NCBI RefSeq assembly: GCF_017569925.1
Contig: NZ_CP050854.1
Coordinates: forward strand, 3,534,001 to 3,598,000
DNA length: 64,000 nt
Origin: Brenneria izadpanahii
GTDB lineage: Bacteria > Pseudomonadota > Gammaproteobacteria > Enterobacterales > Enterobacteriaceae
Direction: 5' to 3'
This document shows, one piece after another, positions 44,412-54,322 of the stretch. The number at the start of each line of letters is the position of its first letter. Within the stretch, counting starts at the first letter, position 1. The translations under genes and the position numbers were made by a program. A model generated the notes under the pieces. The model saw only the letters and a program-made list of their open reading frames with translations, had not been told where the DNA came from and did not search any database.

Positions 44412-45541
44412 TAAGCCTGACCTAAAATCCAGGACTGCCAAACTTTACCCACCTGATCCAAATTATCAGCCCACCACTGTGCATCCTGTACAAAAGTGTT
44501 TGCGAAATACGCTGGGTTAGAAGACAGTTTCGCCAGATCTTCCGGCCGAACAAAATCAAAGGCCTTTTTATTGGTCGGCCCATAGGCGATATATTGAGTA
44601 AGTTTGGCCTGAACCTCTGGCTGCAGGGCAAAATCGATAAGCAATTGAGCATTTTCCGGGTTAGGCGCGCCTTTAACCACGCTCCAGTACTGTACCTGTT
44701 GTTTTGCCTGATTCCACTCAATAGCCAGTGGTGCGCCCTGATCGATCAATGTCTGCGCCCTGCCATTCCATACTGCGCCAAGTACCGCATCTTTACGTTC
44801 CAGCAGCTGTGCTGAAATCGCTCCGGTATCCCACCATTTTGAAATATAAGGCTTAATTTTATCCATGGAGCGAAAGGCTCGTTGAATATCGATAGGGTAA
44901 ATATGCGCCATATCGACGCCATCAGCCAACAGTGGAAATTCCAGTTCGACTACGCCAGAACGCATATCCGCTAACGTTCTGGGACCAGGGAAGCGTTCAG
45001 CGTTCCAAAACTCGGTCCAATTTTTTGGATGCGAATCCGCGCTAAAGACATCCGTGTTATAGACCATCACGGACGCATATAACAAATTCCCGACCATATT
45101 GGGATGGCGAAGCTCTGGCATAATATCATTCGGATCGCTGTATTTCATTGCCGAATAATTAATGGGTTCAAGTGCACCGGCTTTATCCAAATTAAATTGA
45201 ATAATATCGCCTAAATCCAGAACATCAATACTGACCCGACCCGCTTTCACCATAGCCAACACTTGTGAACCTGTGGCCGGGATGATTTTCACATTAATAC
45301 CCGTTGCCTCGGTAAAAGGCTTATAGATAGCGATATCCATCGCCTCCTGATAAGCCCCGCCTAATCCCCGAACAATGACTTCCTTACTCCCTTTAGCAAA
45401 GACTAAAGGCGAAGAAAAAGCACTAAGCGCAACTCCGGCACCAAGAATAGAGCTTTGTTTTATTAACCGACGACGCGCAACATCAATACTTTCACTCATA
45501 GGAATTTGAGAAGAAAGCATATGTTCCTTTTTATCACTCAT
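44411..45541 (-). CDS. Polyamine-type (PotD/YdcS-like) extracellular solute-binding protein with Tat-like signal
   Basis: 376 aa. The N-terminus has a twin-arginine motif, ARRRLIKQSSILGAGVALSA, with the hydrophobic core ending at PLVFA. Mature part: VIVRGLGGAYQEAMDIAIYK, PFTEATGINVKIIPATGSQ, and LVDFALQPEVQ-like LLIDFALQPEVQAKL. The ATG at 45541 has AAGGGA 8 nt upstream; a GTG two codons earlier is possible. It heads the importer operon below the RpiR gene. Ligand unknown; family members bind polyamines, opines, GABA or thiamine. Confidence 0.87.
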   Translation of the reverse strand: MSDKKEHMLSSQIPMSESIDVARRRLIKQSSILGAGVALSAFSSPLVFAKGSKEVIVRGLGGAYQEAMDIAIYKPFTEATGINVKIIPATGSQVLAMVKAGRVSIDVLDLGDIIQFNLDKAGALEPINYSAMKYSDPNDIMPELRHPNMVGNLLYASVMVYNTDVFSADSHPKNWTEFWNAERFPGPRTLADMRSGVVELEFPLLADGVDMAHIYPIDIQRAFRSMDKIKPYISKWWDTGAISAQLLERKDAVLGAVWNGRAQTLIDQGAPLAIEWNQAKQQVQYWSVVKGAPNPENAQLLIDFALQPEVQAKLTQYIAYGPTNKKAFDFVRPEDLAKLSSNPAYFANTFVQDAQWWADNLDQVGKVWQSWILGQA

Positions 45542-45612
45542 ACCCACTGTCCCTTATTGATAGATAAAGAAATGGCTCTTCTCTGGTATCAATATTATAT
45601 TTAAAATAAATA

Positions 45613-46503
45613 TTATTTTTTATTTAATCTTTTATTTATAAGTGTTTCCCTGGTGCTGTCATTTTTCCAATGGCCAAGTAATTCCCAAGCCTTATCAGAT
45701 TCTTCTAACTTCTCTTTGACATTATCTTTATTTAAAACAACCATTTGAGACATTAGCCAGTCGGCTATAACCAGCGTGCCTATCTGTGACCACCAAGCAA
45801 CCTGCGATTTGCTATGGGCAACGTAAATAGATTCATTAGCCTCACGAACCAGGGGCGATGACGGACGGTCGGTCACTGCAACCATATAGGCTCCACGCAA
45901 ACGGGCAAGATGCATTAATTCAATGGTATAAGGGAGATATCTTTCATAACCGATGCCGATAAAAGCATCTTCGTCACTTACCTGCCTTATACGATCGGCA
46001 ACGTCGCCCACGCCAATATTAAATACCTCTGCATTCTTCAGCACATTGAGCTGCATTGCCAGATAAACCGCCATTGCATGTGTTGTTCCATGCGCCGTCA
46101 CCCATATTCGCCTGACCGATGCCAGTTTTTCAGCGATACGAACAATAGTATCAGGTTGATTCAAACCGATAGTCTGGGTTATTAGCAAACTGCTATTCGA
46201 CAATATCTGTTCTTTTAATTCAGTTTCACTGGATGACATTGGCGCCCATTGGAATACGCCACTCAAACCAGTATTCTCAATCAGCGCTTCGCCCAAATCC
46301 TCGCGTAAATGCGTATAACCTCGGTAACCCAGTGCGCGAGCAAATCTAACAATCGCGGCGTCGCTAACATTTATCGCACCGGCTAATTGCTTGGCCGTCA
46401 TAAACGCTACTCGCTCCTTATTCCTTTCAATATAACGCGCAATAAGCTGCTGTGCTGGAGTAAGTTTAGAAAAGCGTTCGCCGACCAATGCTGAAAAATT
46501 CAT
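45613..46503 (-). CDS. RpiR/MurR-family transcriptional regulator
   Basis: 296 aa. N-terminal HTH_6 domain (LTPAQQLIARYIERNKERVA, then MTAKQLAGAINVSDAAIVRF), C-terminal SIS domain (VRRIWVTAHGTTHAMAVYLA near 130, IGIGYERYLPYTIELMHLAR near 190). First gene of the minus-strand set; the 71 nt between it and the binding protein contain an A/T-rich tract. SIS domains normally bind phosphosugars, which is unexpected beside a polyamine-type importer. Likely regulates the downstream importer and M24-fold protein. Confidence 0.88.
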   Translation of the reverse strand: MNFSALVGERFSKLTPAQQLIARYIERNKERVAFMTAKQLAGAINVSDAAIVRFARALGYRGYTHLREDLGEALIENTGLSGVFQWAPMSSSETELKEQILSNSSLLITQTIGLNQPDTIVRIAEKLASVRRIWVTAHGTTHAMAVYLAMQLNVLKNAEVFNIGVGDVADRIRQVSDEDAFIGIGYERYLPYTIELMHLARLRGAYMVAVTDRPSSPLVREANESIYVAHSKSQVAWWSQIGTLVIADWLMSQMVVLNKDNVKEKLEESDKAWELLGHWKNDSTRETLINKRLNKK

Positions 46504-46538
46504 ATAAAATCCCGAATGACTCAGTTGCTACAGTAAAA

Positions 46539-46559
46539 TGCAAACATGTTGTGTTTGCA
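46539..46559. promoter_or_regulatory. Perfect palindrome upstream of the RpiR gene, possible operator
   Basis: TGCAAACA-TGTTG-TGTTTGCA, 8-bp perfect arms with a 5-nt spacer, 35 nt before the RpiR start. A dyad of this size fits an RpiR dimer site. The rest of 46560-46843 is strongly A/T-rich with no gene seen. Confidence 0.5.
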
Positions 46560-46843
46560 ACAATAAAATTAAACTTTTTGAGAAAAGATTCATAAAACCC
46601 AAGTAAATCATGGGGATAAATTTAATTCAAATATGCATTACTATAAATAATAATAATTCATGAGCTTTAATATATAAATAGCACGTTAATAATTTCATGA
46701 GAATAATAGCAACCGTTTGATTGAAGTTTAAAATAGATAATATATTAATTATTATCCACTAATCCTTTTACTCAATATCCCGTTTAACAGGATAGAACAG
46801 ATATGAAAATTTGGGAAAAATAAACGTATTATCGACAAAATAG

Positions 46844-46865
46844 CCCCCTCGCCGATGCGAGGGGG
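46844..46865 (-). terminator. Terminator hairpin at the end of the cob operon
   Basis: CCCCCTCGC-CGAT-GCGAGGGGG, perfect 9-bp stem with a 4-nt loop, 21 nt past the cobT stop on the minus strand, followed by CTATTTTGT. Position and stem strength fit a Rho-independent terminator for the long cobalamin transcript, though the T tract is short. Confidence 0.7.
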
Positions 46866-46885
46866 AGAAAGGGAATCACGCAAGA

Positions 46886-47950
46886 TTATGATGGCAGGAC
46901 AATATTGCTGTCGGACAGTTGTCCCATATTGTTGTGCATCGCGCAGGCCGCATCAAGCAGATGCATGGCAATCGCCGCCCCGCTGCCTTCGCCAAGGCGC
47001 ATGCCTAATTGCAGATAAGGTTCCAGTTGCAAATGCCGCAGCGCAATCGTCGCGCCCTTCTCCGCCGAAAAATGGGAGGGGATCAGGTAATCCCGCACCT
47101 GCGGCGCAATACGACAGGCCGCCAGCGCCGAGGCATAGGAAAGAAAACCATCCAACACCACGGGCAATCCGACCGACGCCGCCCCCAGCATCACGCCCGC
47201 CATCCCCGCCAAATCAAAACCGCCGACTTTGGCCAACACGTCAACGCCGTTCTGGGCGTTGGGTTGGTTAACGCTAATCGCCTGGCGCACCACCGCCACT
47301 TTATGATGCAGACGCTCGCTGGGAAAATTCGCGCCGATACCGACCACCTGATTAGGGTCATGATCGGTCAGCACGCTGATCATCGCCGCAGCCGGCGTGG
47401 TATTCGCCATTCCCAGTTCGCCGACGCCAAAAACTCGGACGCCCTCCTCAGCCTGCCGTATGGTTAACCGCGCGCTGGCAAGCAGCAAATCTTCCGCCTG
47501 CCGATAGGTCATCGCCGCCTCCCGGGCGATATTGCCGCTGCCGCGCCGTACTTTCATATTCAGCACGCCGGGCAGCGGATCGCCGTCGATGCCGACATCC
47601 ACCACTTTCACTTCCGTATCCGCATTGGCGGCCAGCACGCAGACGCCGGTAATGCCCGTAACCATATTCGCCGCCTGGATGGCGGTAACCGCACGTGGGG
47701 AAATCGCCACCCCTTCCTCATAGACGCCATGATCGGCGGCCATTACGATAATCTGCTTACGCGCCACCCGATGCCCGGAAAGCCCGCGCATTCCCGCCAG
47801 TTGAATAGCCAGTTGTTCCAGCCGCCCCAAACTGCCCGGCGGTTTCAGCAGGCTATCCAGCCTGACGGCGGTTTGCTGCATGGCGTATTGATCCAACGGC
47901 TGGATCGCGTCAACCAGCGATGAAAGCGTGGATGATGAGTCTGTTTGCAT
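46886..47950 (-). CDS. cobT: Nicotinate-nucleotide-dimethylbenzimidazole phosphoribosyltransferase
   Basis: 354 aa. Makes alpha-ribazole phosphate, the lower-ligand precursor of cobalamin. Key stretches: [20 protein letters not shown] near 28-47, [20 protein letters not shown] near 75-95 and the C-terminal [18 protein letters not shown] with the catalytic Glu. Last gene of the operon, 23 nt after cobC. Length matches the Salmonella enzyme. Confidence 0.95.
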   Translation of the reverse strand: MQTDSSSTLSSLVDAIQPLDQYAMQQTAVRLDSLLKPPGSLGRLEQLAIQLAGMRGLSGHRVARKQIIVMAADHGVYEEGVAISPRAVTAIQAANMVTGITGVCVLAANADTEVKVVDVGIDGDPLPGVLNMKVRRGSGNIAREAAMTYRQAEDLLLASARLTIRQAEEGVRVFGVGELGMANTTPAAAMISVLTDHDPNQVVGIGANFPSERLHHKVAVVRQAISVNQPNAQNGVDVLAKVGGFDLAGMAGVMLGAASVGLPVVLDGFLSYASALAACRIAPQVRDYLIPSHFSAEKGATIALRHLQLEPYLQLGMRLGEGSGAAIAMHLLDAACAMHNNMGQLSDSNIVLPS

Positions 47951-47973
47951 CGCGTTATTCTCGCTATTCGTTA

Positions 47974-48579
47974 TCAGGACTGCCAGTAAGCCCGATTATT
48001 CAATGCCCGCAGCGTGGCGAATCCGTCCTGTATATCCAACACGCTGTATGCCCCTTGCTCAAAATGAAAGTGCCACATATCGCTGGCCGGCATGGTCAGC
48101 AGCGTTGCCAACAACAGGCTCAATACGCCCTGATGCGCCACGATCAGTTGATTATCCGTACTACGTTGTTTTAACAATGTCCGGGTTAATTGCGCCACGC
48201 GCTCCGAAAACTCGGGAAACGACTCCCCCCCGGTCGGACGCGCCGTTTGCCAGTCCGCGATCCAGGCGGCCCAGGCATCGGCATCCTCATGCTGTAAATC
48301 GTAGTGATGGCGCATTTCCCAGTCGCCGAAAGACATTTCGTTTAACGCCTCATCCGCGACGGCGCTGACGGGGTGCCGCGCCAGCACAATCTCCGCCGTA
48401 TGGCGCGCGCGCAGCAGCGCGCTGCTGGCGGCAGAAGCGAAAGTCACGTCCGCCAGCCAGCCGGAAATCAACCGCGCCTGGGCGATGCCCGCCTCCGTCA
48501 GCTCGACATCCGTCGTACCGCAAAAAACGCCGCTAAGATTGGCCTCCGTCTGACCGTGTCTGACCAGAAACAACCGCAT
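47974..48579 (-). CDS. cobC: Alpha-ribazole phosphatase (histidine phosphatase)
   Basis: 201 aa, phosphoglycerate-mutase fold: catalytic [17 protein letters not shown] at the N-terminus, [10 protein letters not shown] near 57, second His in [11 protein letters not shown] near 145. Removes phosphate from alpha-ribazole 5-phosphate or cobalamin 5-phosphate. In Salmonella cobC lies away from the cob operon; here it is between cobS and cobT, which supports the assignment over a general phosphatase. Confidence 0.9.
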   Translation of the reverse strand: MRLFLVRHGQTEANLSGVFCGTTDVELTEAGIAQARLISGWLADVTFASAASSALLRARHTAEIVLARHPVSAVADEALNEMSFGDWEMRHHYDLQHEDADAWAAWIADWQTARPTGGESFPEFSERVAQLTRTLLKQRSTDNQLIVAHQGVLSLLLATLLTMPASDMWHFHFEQGAYSVLDIQDGFATLRALNNRAYWQS

Positions 48580-48601
48580 GGTTTACCCTCACTCTTTTCC
48601 G

Positions 48602-49348
48602 TCACAACATCGCCAGTAAAAATACCAGTTCGCCCACTTCCTCGGCCGCCCCCAGCGTATCGCCGGTTTGTCCTCCCAGCCGCCGCCGCAGATATTGCCC
48701 CATCAGCCAAACGACAATCAGGGTGACGGCGAATGCCGACAGCGCGGGCCAATGCCCCAGCAATCCCGTTAATATGGCCCCGCCGGCCAGCGTGATCAGC
48801 GTTTCCACGCCGCTGACCTGGCCGATGTACAGGTTTCCCAGCCCCTGCCCTTCACGGGCGTAGCGCTGACGGTACATCAGCAACACGATGGCGCTGCGGC
48901 TGACTACCGAAGCCGCCGCCAGTATCGCCAGCATCGATGTGCCGCGCAGCGCCAGTTCGCTCACCACCAGCATTTTCGCCACCACGATGAAAATCAGCGC
49001 CAGCCCGCCGTTGGTGCCCAGACGGCTGTCGCGCATAATTTCCAGCATTTTTTCCCGTTTGCGGGCGGAAAACACGCCATCGCAGGTATCCGCCAGTCCG
49101 TCCAGATGAAATGCGCCGGTAATCAGCGCCAGCGCCAGCACATAGGCCAACGCCGCCAGCGGTACGCCGCACCAGGGTAAAAGCGCCACAAACGCCGCGC
49201 CGGCAATCCCGCCCACGATCAGACCGATAAATGGAAAGCCGACAATCCCGCGCACGTACTGGCTCATCTCCAGCCCCTGCGTCCAACGCGCCGGCACCGG
49301 AATACGCGTCATAAATTGCAACGTGGCGAGAAATAAACGCAGATTCAT
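48602..49348 (-). CDS. cobS: Adenosylcobinamide-GDP ribazoletransferase (cobalamin synthase)
   Basis: 248 aa polytopic inner-membrane enzyme joining adenosylcobinamide-GDP and alpha-ribazole (phosphate). Typical sequence: [16 protein letters not shown] at the start, [20 protein letters not shown] near 75-95, and [16 protein letters not shown] near 105. Overlaps cobU by 4 nt. Confidence 0.95.
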   Translation of the reverse strand: MNLRLFLATLQFMTRIPVPARWTQGLEMSQYVRGIVGFPFIGLIVGGIAGAAFVALLPWCGVPLAALAYVLALALITGAFHLDGLADTCDGVFSARKREKMLEIMRDSRLGTNGGLALIFIVVAKMLVVSELALRGTSMLAILAAASVVSRSAIVLLMYRQRYAREGQGLGNLYIGQVSGVETLITLAGGAILTGLLGHWPALSAFAVTLIVVWLMGQYLRRRLGGQTGDTLGAAEEVGELVFLLAML

Positions 49349-49890
49349 TTAATTTTGACCTCAATTCCCGATACCACCAGATAGACCGACTCGGCCGCCG
49401 CCGCCAGACGCTGATTGACGCGCCCGGCGATATCGCGAAAATGCCGCGCCAGCCGGTTTTCCGGCACAATGCCCATCCCCAGCTCGTTGGTCACCAGATA
49501 TGCCGGCGACGCGCGGCGCGAACAGGCAGCGATAAGTTCATCGATCTGCCGTTCGATCACCGCTTCAATGGCCGGGAAATCCATCTGCTCTACCGGGATG
49601 TCGCCCGCCTGATCGAACAGCAGATTGGCGATCATCGTGGTAATGCATTCAAGAATGACGGTTTCGTCCGCCGCCGTTTCGTCCGCGATCGCCGTTCCCA
49701 ACTCCCGATACCCTTCCCAAGTGCGCCAGTGCGCCGGCCGGCTCTCCCGATGCCGTTTCACCCGCCGGGCCATTTCGTCGTCGGTGACGACCGACGTGGC
49801 GATATACAGCACGTTATCGCCGTGCCGCGCCGCCAACCGCTCCGCCAGCGCGCTTTTGCCGCTTCTGGCTCCGCCCGTAATCAATATCAC
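49345..49890 (-). CDS. cobU: Adenosylcobinamide kinase / guanylyltransferase
   Basis: 181 aa. P-loop [17 protein letters not shown] at the N-terminus, the guanylylated-histidine region [18 protein letters not shown] near 42-58, and [19 protein letters not shown] near 135-155. Phosphorylates adenosylcobinamide and activates it with GTP. First gene after the repeat array; it may therefore depend on a promoter or read-through across that array. Confidence 0.95.
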   Translation of the reverse strand: MILITGGARSGKSALAERLAARHGDNVLYIATSVVTDDEMARRVKRHRESRPAHWRTWEGYRELGTAIADETAADETVILECITTMIANLLFDQAGDIPVEQMDFPAIEAVIERQIDELIAACSRRASPAYLVTNELGMGIVPENRLARHFRDIAGRVNQRLAAAAESVYLVVSGIEVKIK

Positions 49891-49914
49891 CCGATAAACT
49901 CCTGTTTAATATAT

Positions 49915-50290
49915 ATTTCCCCTTTCCCGCGAAGATGAGATTCGGGGTGGGTCAATCAGAACACAAGTGATGCCTGCCGCTACCCCTCCCTGCCTCCCCC
50001 TTGTCAGGGGGAGGAGCTAACCCCTCCCCACGAAGATGAGGGTCGGGGTGGGGTCAATCAGAACACAAGTGATGCCCGCCGCTACCCCCTCCCTGCCTCC
50101 CCCTTGTCAGGGGGAGGAGCTAAACGTCCTCCTTGCTTCCCCCTTGTCAGGGGCGCCCTCCCCTGCGAAGGGGAGGGTCGGGGTGGGGTCGATCAGAACA
50201 CACGTGATGCCTGACGCTACCCCCTCCTTGCTTCCCCCTTGTCAGGGGCTCCCTCCCCTGCGAAGGGGAGGGTCGGGGTGGGGTCGAAAA
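49915..50290. repeat. Array of intergenic palindromic repeats, copy 4 (about three tandem units)
   Basis: Units beginning near 49952, 50054 and 50190 each start ATCAGAACACAAGTGATGCC (last one CACGTGATG), run through CTACCCCCTCC, the palindrome CCCCTTGTCAGGGG, usually CCCTCCCCTGCGAAGGGG, and end GGGTCGGGGTGGGGT. Unit length varies (about 95-135 nt) by insertion or loss of the inner modules. A partial unit precedes. The array abuts the cbiP stop and occupies the whole cbiP-cobU gap; no spacer diversity or cas gene, so not CRISPR. Confidence 0.85.
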
Positions 50291-51817
50291 CTAGCACCTA
50301 CCCGCCCCCATAAATCCATATATCGCTGCGATATCGATATGCTCGCGCATCGCCGCGGCCAGAATATCGAACTGCCGCTGCTTGTGGCGGGCATAATCGA
50401 AAACCTCGCCGTCAAAGGCGGTCAGCCCTTTACGCCGGCGTAATGTATCCAGCAGCGCGCGGGTAAAGCGGTCGTTATCAAACAGGCCGTGAATGTAACT
50501 GCCGATCACGCTGCCGTCCGCATTAACCGCCCCGTCTTGCCGGGCGGCCGGCTGGCCGTTGCTCTGCGTCAGGCGGATAAAGGGCGTGGCCTGCTCGCCA
50601 AGGCGCGACGTTCCCATATGGATTTCATAGCCCGCAATCGGCATCTCAGAACCGGCCAGCGCCATGCCCGGCAGCGCCGAACGACAACGGCCGGCGACGC
50701 GCGTGGTGATTTTTTCCGCCGCGAATTCGGTTTCGACATCCAGCAGCCCCAGGCCGTCCATGCGGGCCACGCCCGACTCCACGCCATCAATAATCCGCCG
50801 ACCCAGCATCTGATAACCGCCGCAGATGCCGATAACCGGCACGCCGGCCCGATGGCGCGCCTGTAGCGCCGCGGCCAGCCCGTTTTGCTGTAACCACTGC
50901 AAATCGCCCAGCGTATTTTTACTGCCGGGCAGAATGATCAAATCGGCGCCCGCCAACGCCGACGGCTCGGCGATATAACGCAGACGCACATCCGGCTGAG
51001 CCGCCAGCGCGTTAAAGTCGGTAAAGTTGGCGATATGCGGCAAGCGCACCACCGCGATATCCAGCGTTTTTTGCGCGCTGGCGTCATATTTGCCGGTTTG
51101 CAGCGCCACGCCGTCTTCATCTTCCAGCTCGACGTTCAGCCAGGGCATCACCCCGATCACCGGCACGCCGGTCAGCGCTTCGATCTGCTCCAGCCCCGGT
51201 TTGAGCAACGCCACATCGCCGCGGAATTTGTTGATGATCACCCCTTTTACCCGCGCTTTCTCTTCAGGACGCAACAGCGCCAGCGTACCGTAGATGGCGG
51301 CGAACACCCCGCCGCGATCGATATCGGCCACCAGCAACACCGGGCAGTCCGCCATTGCCGCCATGCCCATATTGACGATGTCCCGATCGCGCAGATTGAT
51401 TTCCGCCGGGCTGCCCGCCCCTTCCAGCACCATTACGTCATATTCGGCGGCCAGGCTGTGGTAAACCTCGCCGATCTGCCGCTGTAACTGCGGCTTGTAC
51501 TGATGATAAGTCTGCGCATCCATATTGCAGAACGCTTTGCCCATCAGTACCACCTGCGACTTGCAATCGCTGGTTGGCTTGAGCAACACCGGATTCATGC
51601 GTACATCCGCTTCAATCCCCGCCGCTTCGGCCTGAAATATCTGCGCCCGCCCCATCTCTTCGCCCCGAGGCGTAATCCCCGAATTCAACGCCATGTTTTG
51701 CGATTTAAACGGCGCGCAGCGATAGCCATCCTGGGTAAAAATCCGGCACAGACCGGCCACCAGCACGCTTTTCCCCACATCGGACGCCGTTCCCTGCAAC
51801 ATGATGGACAGGCTCAT
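50291..51817 (-). CDS. cbiP: Cobyric acid synthase
   Basis: 508 aa. N-terminal ATP-dependent amidoligase part starts [20 protein letters not shown] (P-loop-like), with [20 protein letters not shown] near 120; C-terminal glutaminase-like domain has the Cys in [17 protein letters not shown] near 330 and the His in YIHGLFDND. Amidates adenosylcobyrinic acid a,c-diamide at four positions using glutamine. The start overlaps the cbiO stop by 4 nt; the longer frame to 51877 is inside cbiO. Confidence 0.95.
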   Translation of the reverse strand: MSLSIMLQGTASDVGKSVLVAGLCRIFTQDGYRCAPFKSQNMALNSGITPRGEEMGRAQIFQAEAAGIEADVRMNPVLLKPTSDCKSQVVLMGKAFCNMDAQTYHQYKPQLQRQIGEVYHSLAAEYDVMVLEGAGSPAEINLRDRDIVNMGMAAMADCPVLLVADIDRGGVFAAIYGTLALLRPEEKARVKGVIINKFRGDVALLKPGLEQIEALTGVPVIGVMPWLNVELEDEDGVALQTGKYDASAQKTLDIAVVRLPHIANFTDFNALAAQPDVRLRYIAEPSALAGADLIILPGSKNTLGDLQWLQQNGLAAALQARHRAGVPVIGICGGYQMLGRRIIDGVESGVARMDGLGLLDVETEFAAEKITTRVAGRCRSALPGMALAGSEMPIAGYEIHMGTSRLGEQATPFIRLTQSNGQPAARQDGAVNADGSVIGSYIHGLFDNDRFTRALLDTLRRRKGLTAFDGEVFDYARHKQRQFDILAAAMREHIDIAAIYGFMGAGRC

Positions 51818-52629
51818 GAGTTTTCTCCCGCGCCGCGCTCGCGCAGCAGCGCAAATAGCTGTTGTTCGGTTTTGCACAGCGGCAGCCCCAGTTCGCTGTG
51901 CAGCTTAACCAGCCAGGGCTGCGTCAGGGAGGCCGTCTGCAACTGTTCCCGTTGCAAAAACACCTCGCCGCTTTCCCCTTCGCTCACCAGCCGCCCGTGC
52001 GACAGCACATACACATAGCCGCACACCGCGTAGATCAGGTCGATATCGTGGCTGGAGATAATGACCCGTTTCCCCTGCGCCACAATGCGTTCGATGATGG
52101 CGATCATCTGCTCGCGCCCGGCGGGATCGAGCCCGGCGGTCGGTTCGTCCAGCAGCAGATAGGGCGCTTCCATCACCAGCGCCCCGGCGACGGCGACGCG
52201 CTTTTTCTGGCCGTGGCTGAGGTACTGAATCGGCTTATGGCGAAACGCCTGCGCATCCACCAGCGTTAACGCCTGCTCCACCCGCTGGGCGATAACCGTT
52301 TCATCCATACCGAGATTACGCAGGCTGAACGCGATATCGCTGTCGATATCGGTATAAAAAATCTGCTGCTCCGGATCCTGAAACACCGTCGCAATACGCT
52401 GACGCAGCGTGCGCAGCCCCGCTTTGCTGTAATCGATCGGCCGGTTGTCCCACAATACCGCGCCGCTCTGCGGACGCAGAATGCCGGTCAGGTTCATAAA
52501 CAGCGTCGATTTACCGCAGCCGTTCGCCCCTATCACCCCGGTGACGGCATGGCGTCCGAAATCCAGCGACAGATCGCGCAACACCGGTTCATCCTGATAG
52601 CGGAAATTCAATTGTCGGGTTGCCAGCAT
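51814..52629 (-). CDS. cbiO: Cobalt ECF transporter ATPase
   Basis: 271 aa. Walker [22 protein letters not shown]-loop [20 protein letters not shown], signature [15 protein letters not shown], Walker [19 protein letters not shown]. Energises cobalt uptake by CbiMNQ for corrin synthesis. The gene lies 13 nt after cbiQ and overlaps cbiP. Confidence 0.95.
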   Translation of the reverse strand: MLATRQLNFRYQDEPVLRDLSLDFGRHAVTGVIGANGCGKSTLFMNLTGILRPQSGAVLWDNRPIDYSKAGLRTLRQRIATVFQDPEQQIFYTDIDSDIAFSLRNLGMDETVIAQRVEQALTLVDAQAFRHKPIQYLSHGQKKRVAVAGALVMEAPYLLLDEPTAGLDPAGREQMIAIIERIVAQGKRVIISSHDIDLIYAVCGYVYVLSHGRLVSEGESGEVFLQREQLQTASLTQPWLVKLHSELGLPLCKTEQQLFALLRERGAGENS

Positions 52630-52642
52630 GGTTATTCTCTTC

Positions 52643-53320
52643 TCACAGATGGAACTCTCCCTGGTACAGTTTGATCTCCAACGAAATCACCATCTGCTGG
52701 TAACGCATCATCACCCGCATGAACAGCATTCCGATCAGCATGGAGAGCGAGCGATAGCTGCTGCCCAGCGACGAATAGCCAAAACGCAGCGACTGCGCGC
52801 GGCGGATAGCCAGCGCTTCATCGAGAAAAATAAAGATAAAGCGCCAGGTCAGCAGGATCTGTTCCGTCAGCAGCTTCGGCGCCCGGCAGCGTTGCAGGAT
52901 CTGAATCAACTGCGGAAACGGCGTATTCAGCACGAACCAGAAGGTCGCCGCCAGCGACGCCAAACTGCGCCAGAAGGTCTGATTCGCCGTATGCAATCCC
53001 TGCGCATCGATGCCCAGCCAAAACGATCCCAGAGGTATTCCCCACCACAGCGTTTCCGGCTGGCGTGACGCCGACAGCACTATCGCCGCCACGCCCACCG
53101 ACAAGAACCCCAGCGGCACCGATAGCCATTTCAGATAACGCAGCGGGCCGACCCGCAGCAGCCAGCAGGTCAGCGCGGCGATAAACACCAGCAACAGCGC
53201 CTGATACAGCGGCGGGCAGGTCATCGCCAGCAGCAGAAACAGCCCATACAGAGCCAGCTTGCGCATCGGATCGACCTGCCGCCAGCGCCCCTGATAGCTT
53301 AGTTTGTCAATTCCCAGCAT
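52643..53320 (-). CDS. cbiQ: Cobalt ECF transporter transmembrane subunit
   Basis: 225 aa, the Salmonella length. Starts MLGIDKLSYQGRWRQVDPMR; hydrophobic segments follow, then the coupling region RCRAPKLLTEQILLTWRFIF and RRAQSLRFGYSS. T-component linking CbiM to CbiO. The ATG at 53320 overlaps the cbiN end by 14 nt and matches the family start; the frame is open to 53350. Confidence 0.93.
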   Translation of the reverse strand: MLGIDKLSYQGRWRQVDPMRKLALYGLFLLLAMTCPPLYQALLLVFIAALTCWLLRVGPLRYLKWLSVPLGFLSVGVAAIVLSASRQPETLWWGIPLGSFWLGIDAQGLHTANQTFWRSLASLAATFWFVLNTPFPQLIQILQRCRAPKLLTEQILLTWRFIFIFLDEALAIRRAQSLRFGYSSLGSSYRSLSMLIGMLFMRVMMRYQQMVISLEIKLYQGEFHL

Positions 53321-53588
53321 GGCCGCTGCGCTTACCCCGGTAATAACCAAGAATGTAAAAAATCACCGCCGCGCCTAGCGATCCCTGCAAAGTAAACAGC
53401 AGGCTTTCAATCTCGCTGCTGGCGGGTTCATACAGCGGCTGGAACCAGGGCCGGTAATCCGGCGCGGTTTGGCTAATCAGCGTTTCCGCTTCCCCATCGG
53501 AACCGCCGTATTCGCCGCCGTGATTGATAAAAAACGGCAGGATCACCAGCGCGATAACCAGTGATAACAGGATTAAATTCTTTTTCAT
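53307..53588 (-). CDS. cbiN: Cobalt transport accessory protein
   Basis: 93 aa, exactly the expected size. Two transmembrane segments (LILLSLVIALVILPFF and SLLFTLQGSLGAAVIFYILG) around a periplasmic loop with EYGGSDGEAETLI and YRPWFQPLYEPASSEIESLL. Auxiliary subunit that loads metal into CbiM. The frame is open to 53810 as a shadow of cbiM; the ATG at 53588 (MKKNLILL) lies 2 nt past the cbiM stop. Confidence 0.93.
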   Translation of the reverse strand: MKKNLILLSLVIALVILPFFINHGGEYGGSDGEAETLISQTAPDYRPWFQPLYEPASSEIESLLFTLQGSLGAAVIFYILGYYRGKRSGHAGN

Positions 53589-53590
53589 AT

Positions 53591-54322
53591 TTAGTGACTC
53601 CCGGCATGAATCAGCTGGCGTTTCGTCAACTGGTCGTAAATCATCACGGTAAGCAGCCCTTCGGCGATGGCGATCGGCACCTGCGTCAGACAGAAGATGC
53701 CCATGAATTTCAGCATCGACGCGGCGACGCCCAGTTGCGGATCGGGAAAGGCCGCGCCCAGTTGAAGCGACGTCACCAGATAGGTCGCCAGGTCGGCCAG
53801 CATGGCGCACAGAAATACCCCGACATCACGGCGGACCCCGGCTTTACATGCCAATTTCCATACCAGATAGCCGACAACCGGCCCGATGACCGCCATCGAC
53901 ATGCCGTTGGCGCCGAGCGTCGTCAGACCGCCGTGCGCCAGCAACAGCGCCTGAAACAGCAGGACGATCGCCCCCAGCACCGCCACCACGGTGGGACCGA
54001 ACAGAATGACCGCCAGACCGACGCCGGTCGGATGCGAGCAGCTTCCGGTCACCGACGGAATTTTCAGGGCGGAAAGGACAAAGATAAACGCGCCGCACAG
54101 CGCCAGCAGGACTTTCTGGTTGCTGTCTTCACTCACGATCCTGCGCAAACGCACCAGCCCGGCGAACAAGCACGGCAGAAACAGCGCCCACCAGGCCAGC
54201 GCCCACAGCGGCGGCAAAAAGCCTTCCATGATGTGCATGGCGAACGCTTCCTGCGGCGCCGACATCAGCAGCAGCGCCGCCGCCAGACCGGATAGCGAGA
54301 GTTTCTTTAATTGTTGTTCCAT
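53591..54322 (-). CDS. cbiM: Cobalt ECF transporter substrate-specific subunit
   Basis: 243 aa. A leading signal-like segment ([20 protein letters not shown], cleavage near AFA) exposes the mature N-terminal Met-His-Ile ([10 protein letters not shown]), whose amine and His bind cobalt in this family. [20 protein letters not shown] is the family signature. It lies 166 nt after cbiL, a larger gap than elsewhere in the operon. Confidence 0.95.
   Translation of the reverse strand: MEQQLKKLSLSGLAAALLLMSAPQEAFAMHIMEGFLPPLWALAWWALFLPCLFAGLVRLRRIVSEDSNQKVLLALCGAFIFVLSALKIPSVTGSCSHPTGVGLAVILFGPTVVAVLGAIVLLFQALLLAHGGLTTLGANGMSMAVIGPVVGYLVWKLACKAGVRRDVGVFLCAMLADLATYLVTSLQLGAAFPDPQLGVAASMLKFMGIFCLTQVPIAIAEGLLTVMIYDQLTKRQLIHAGSH

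Noticed and set aside
49915-50290. CRISPR array
   Set aside because: Repeat units are nearly contiguous, palindromic and variable in length, there are no unique spacers and no cas genes in the window.
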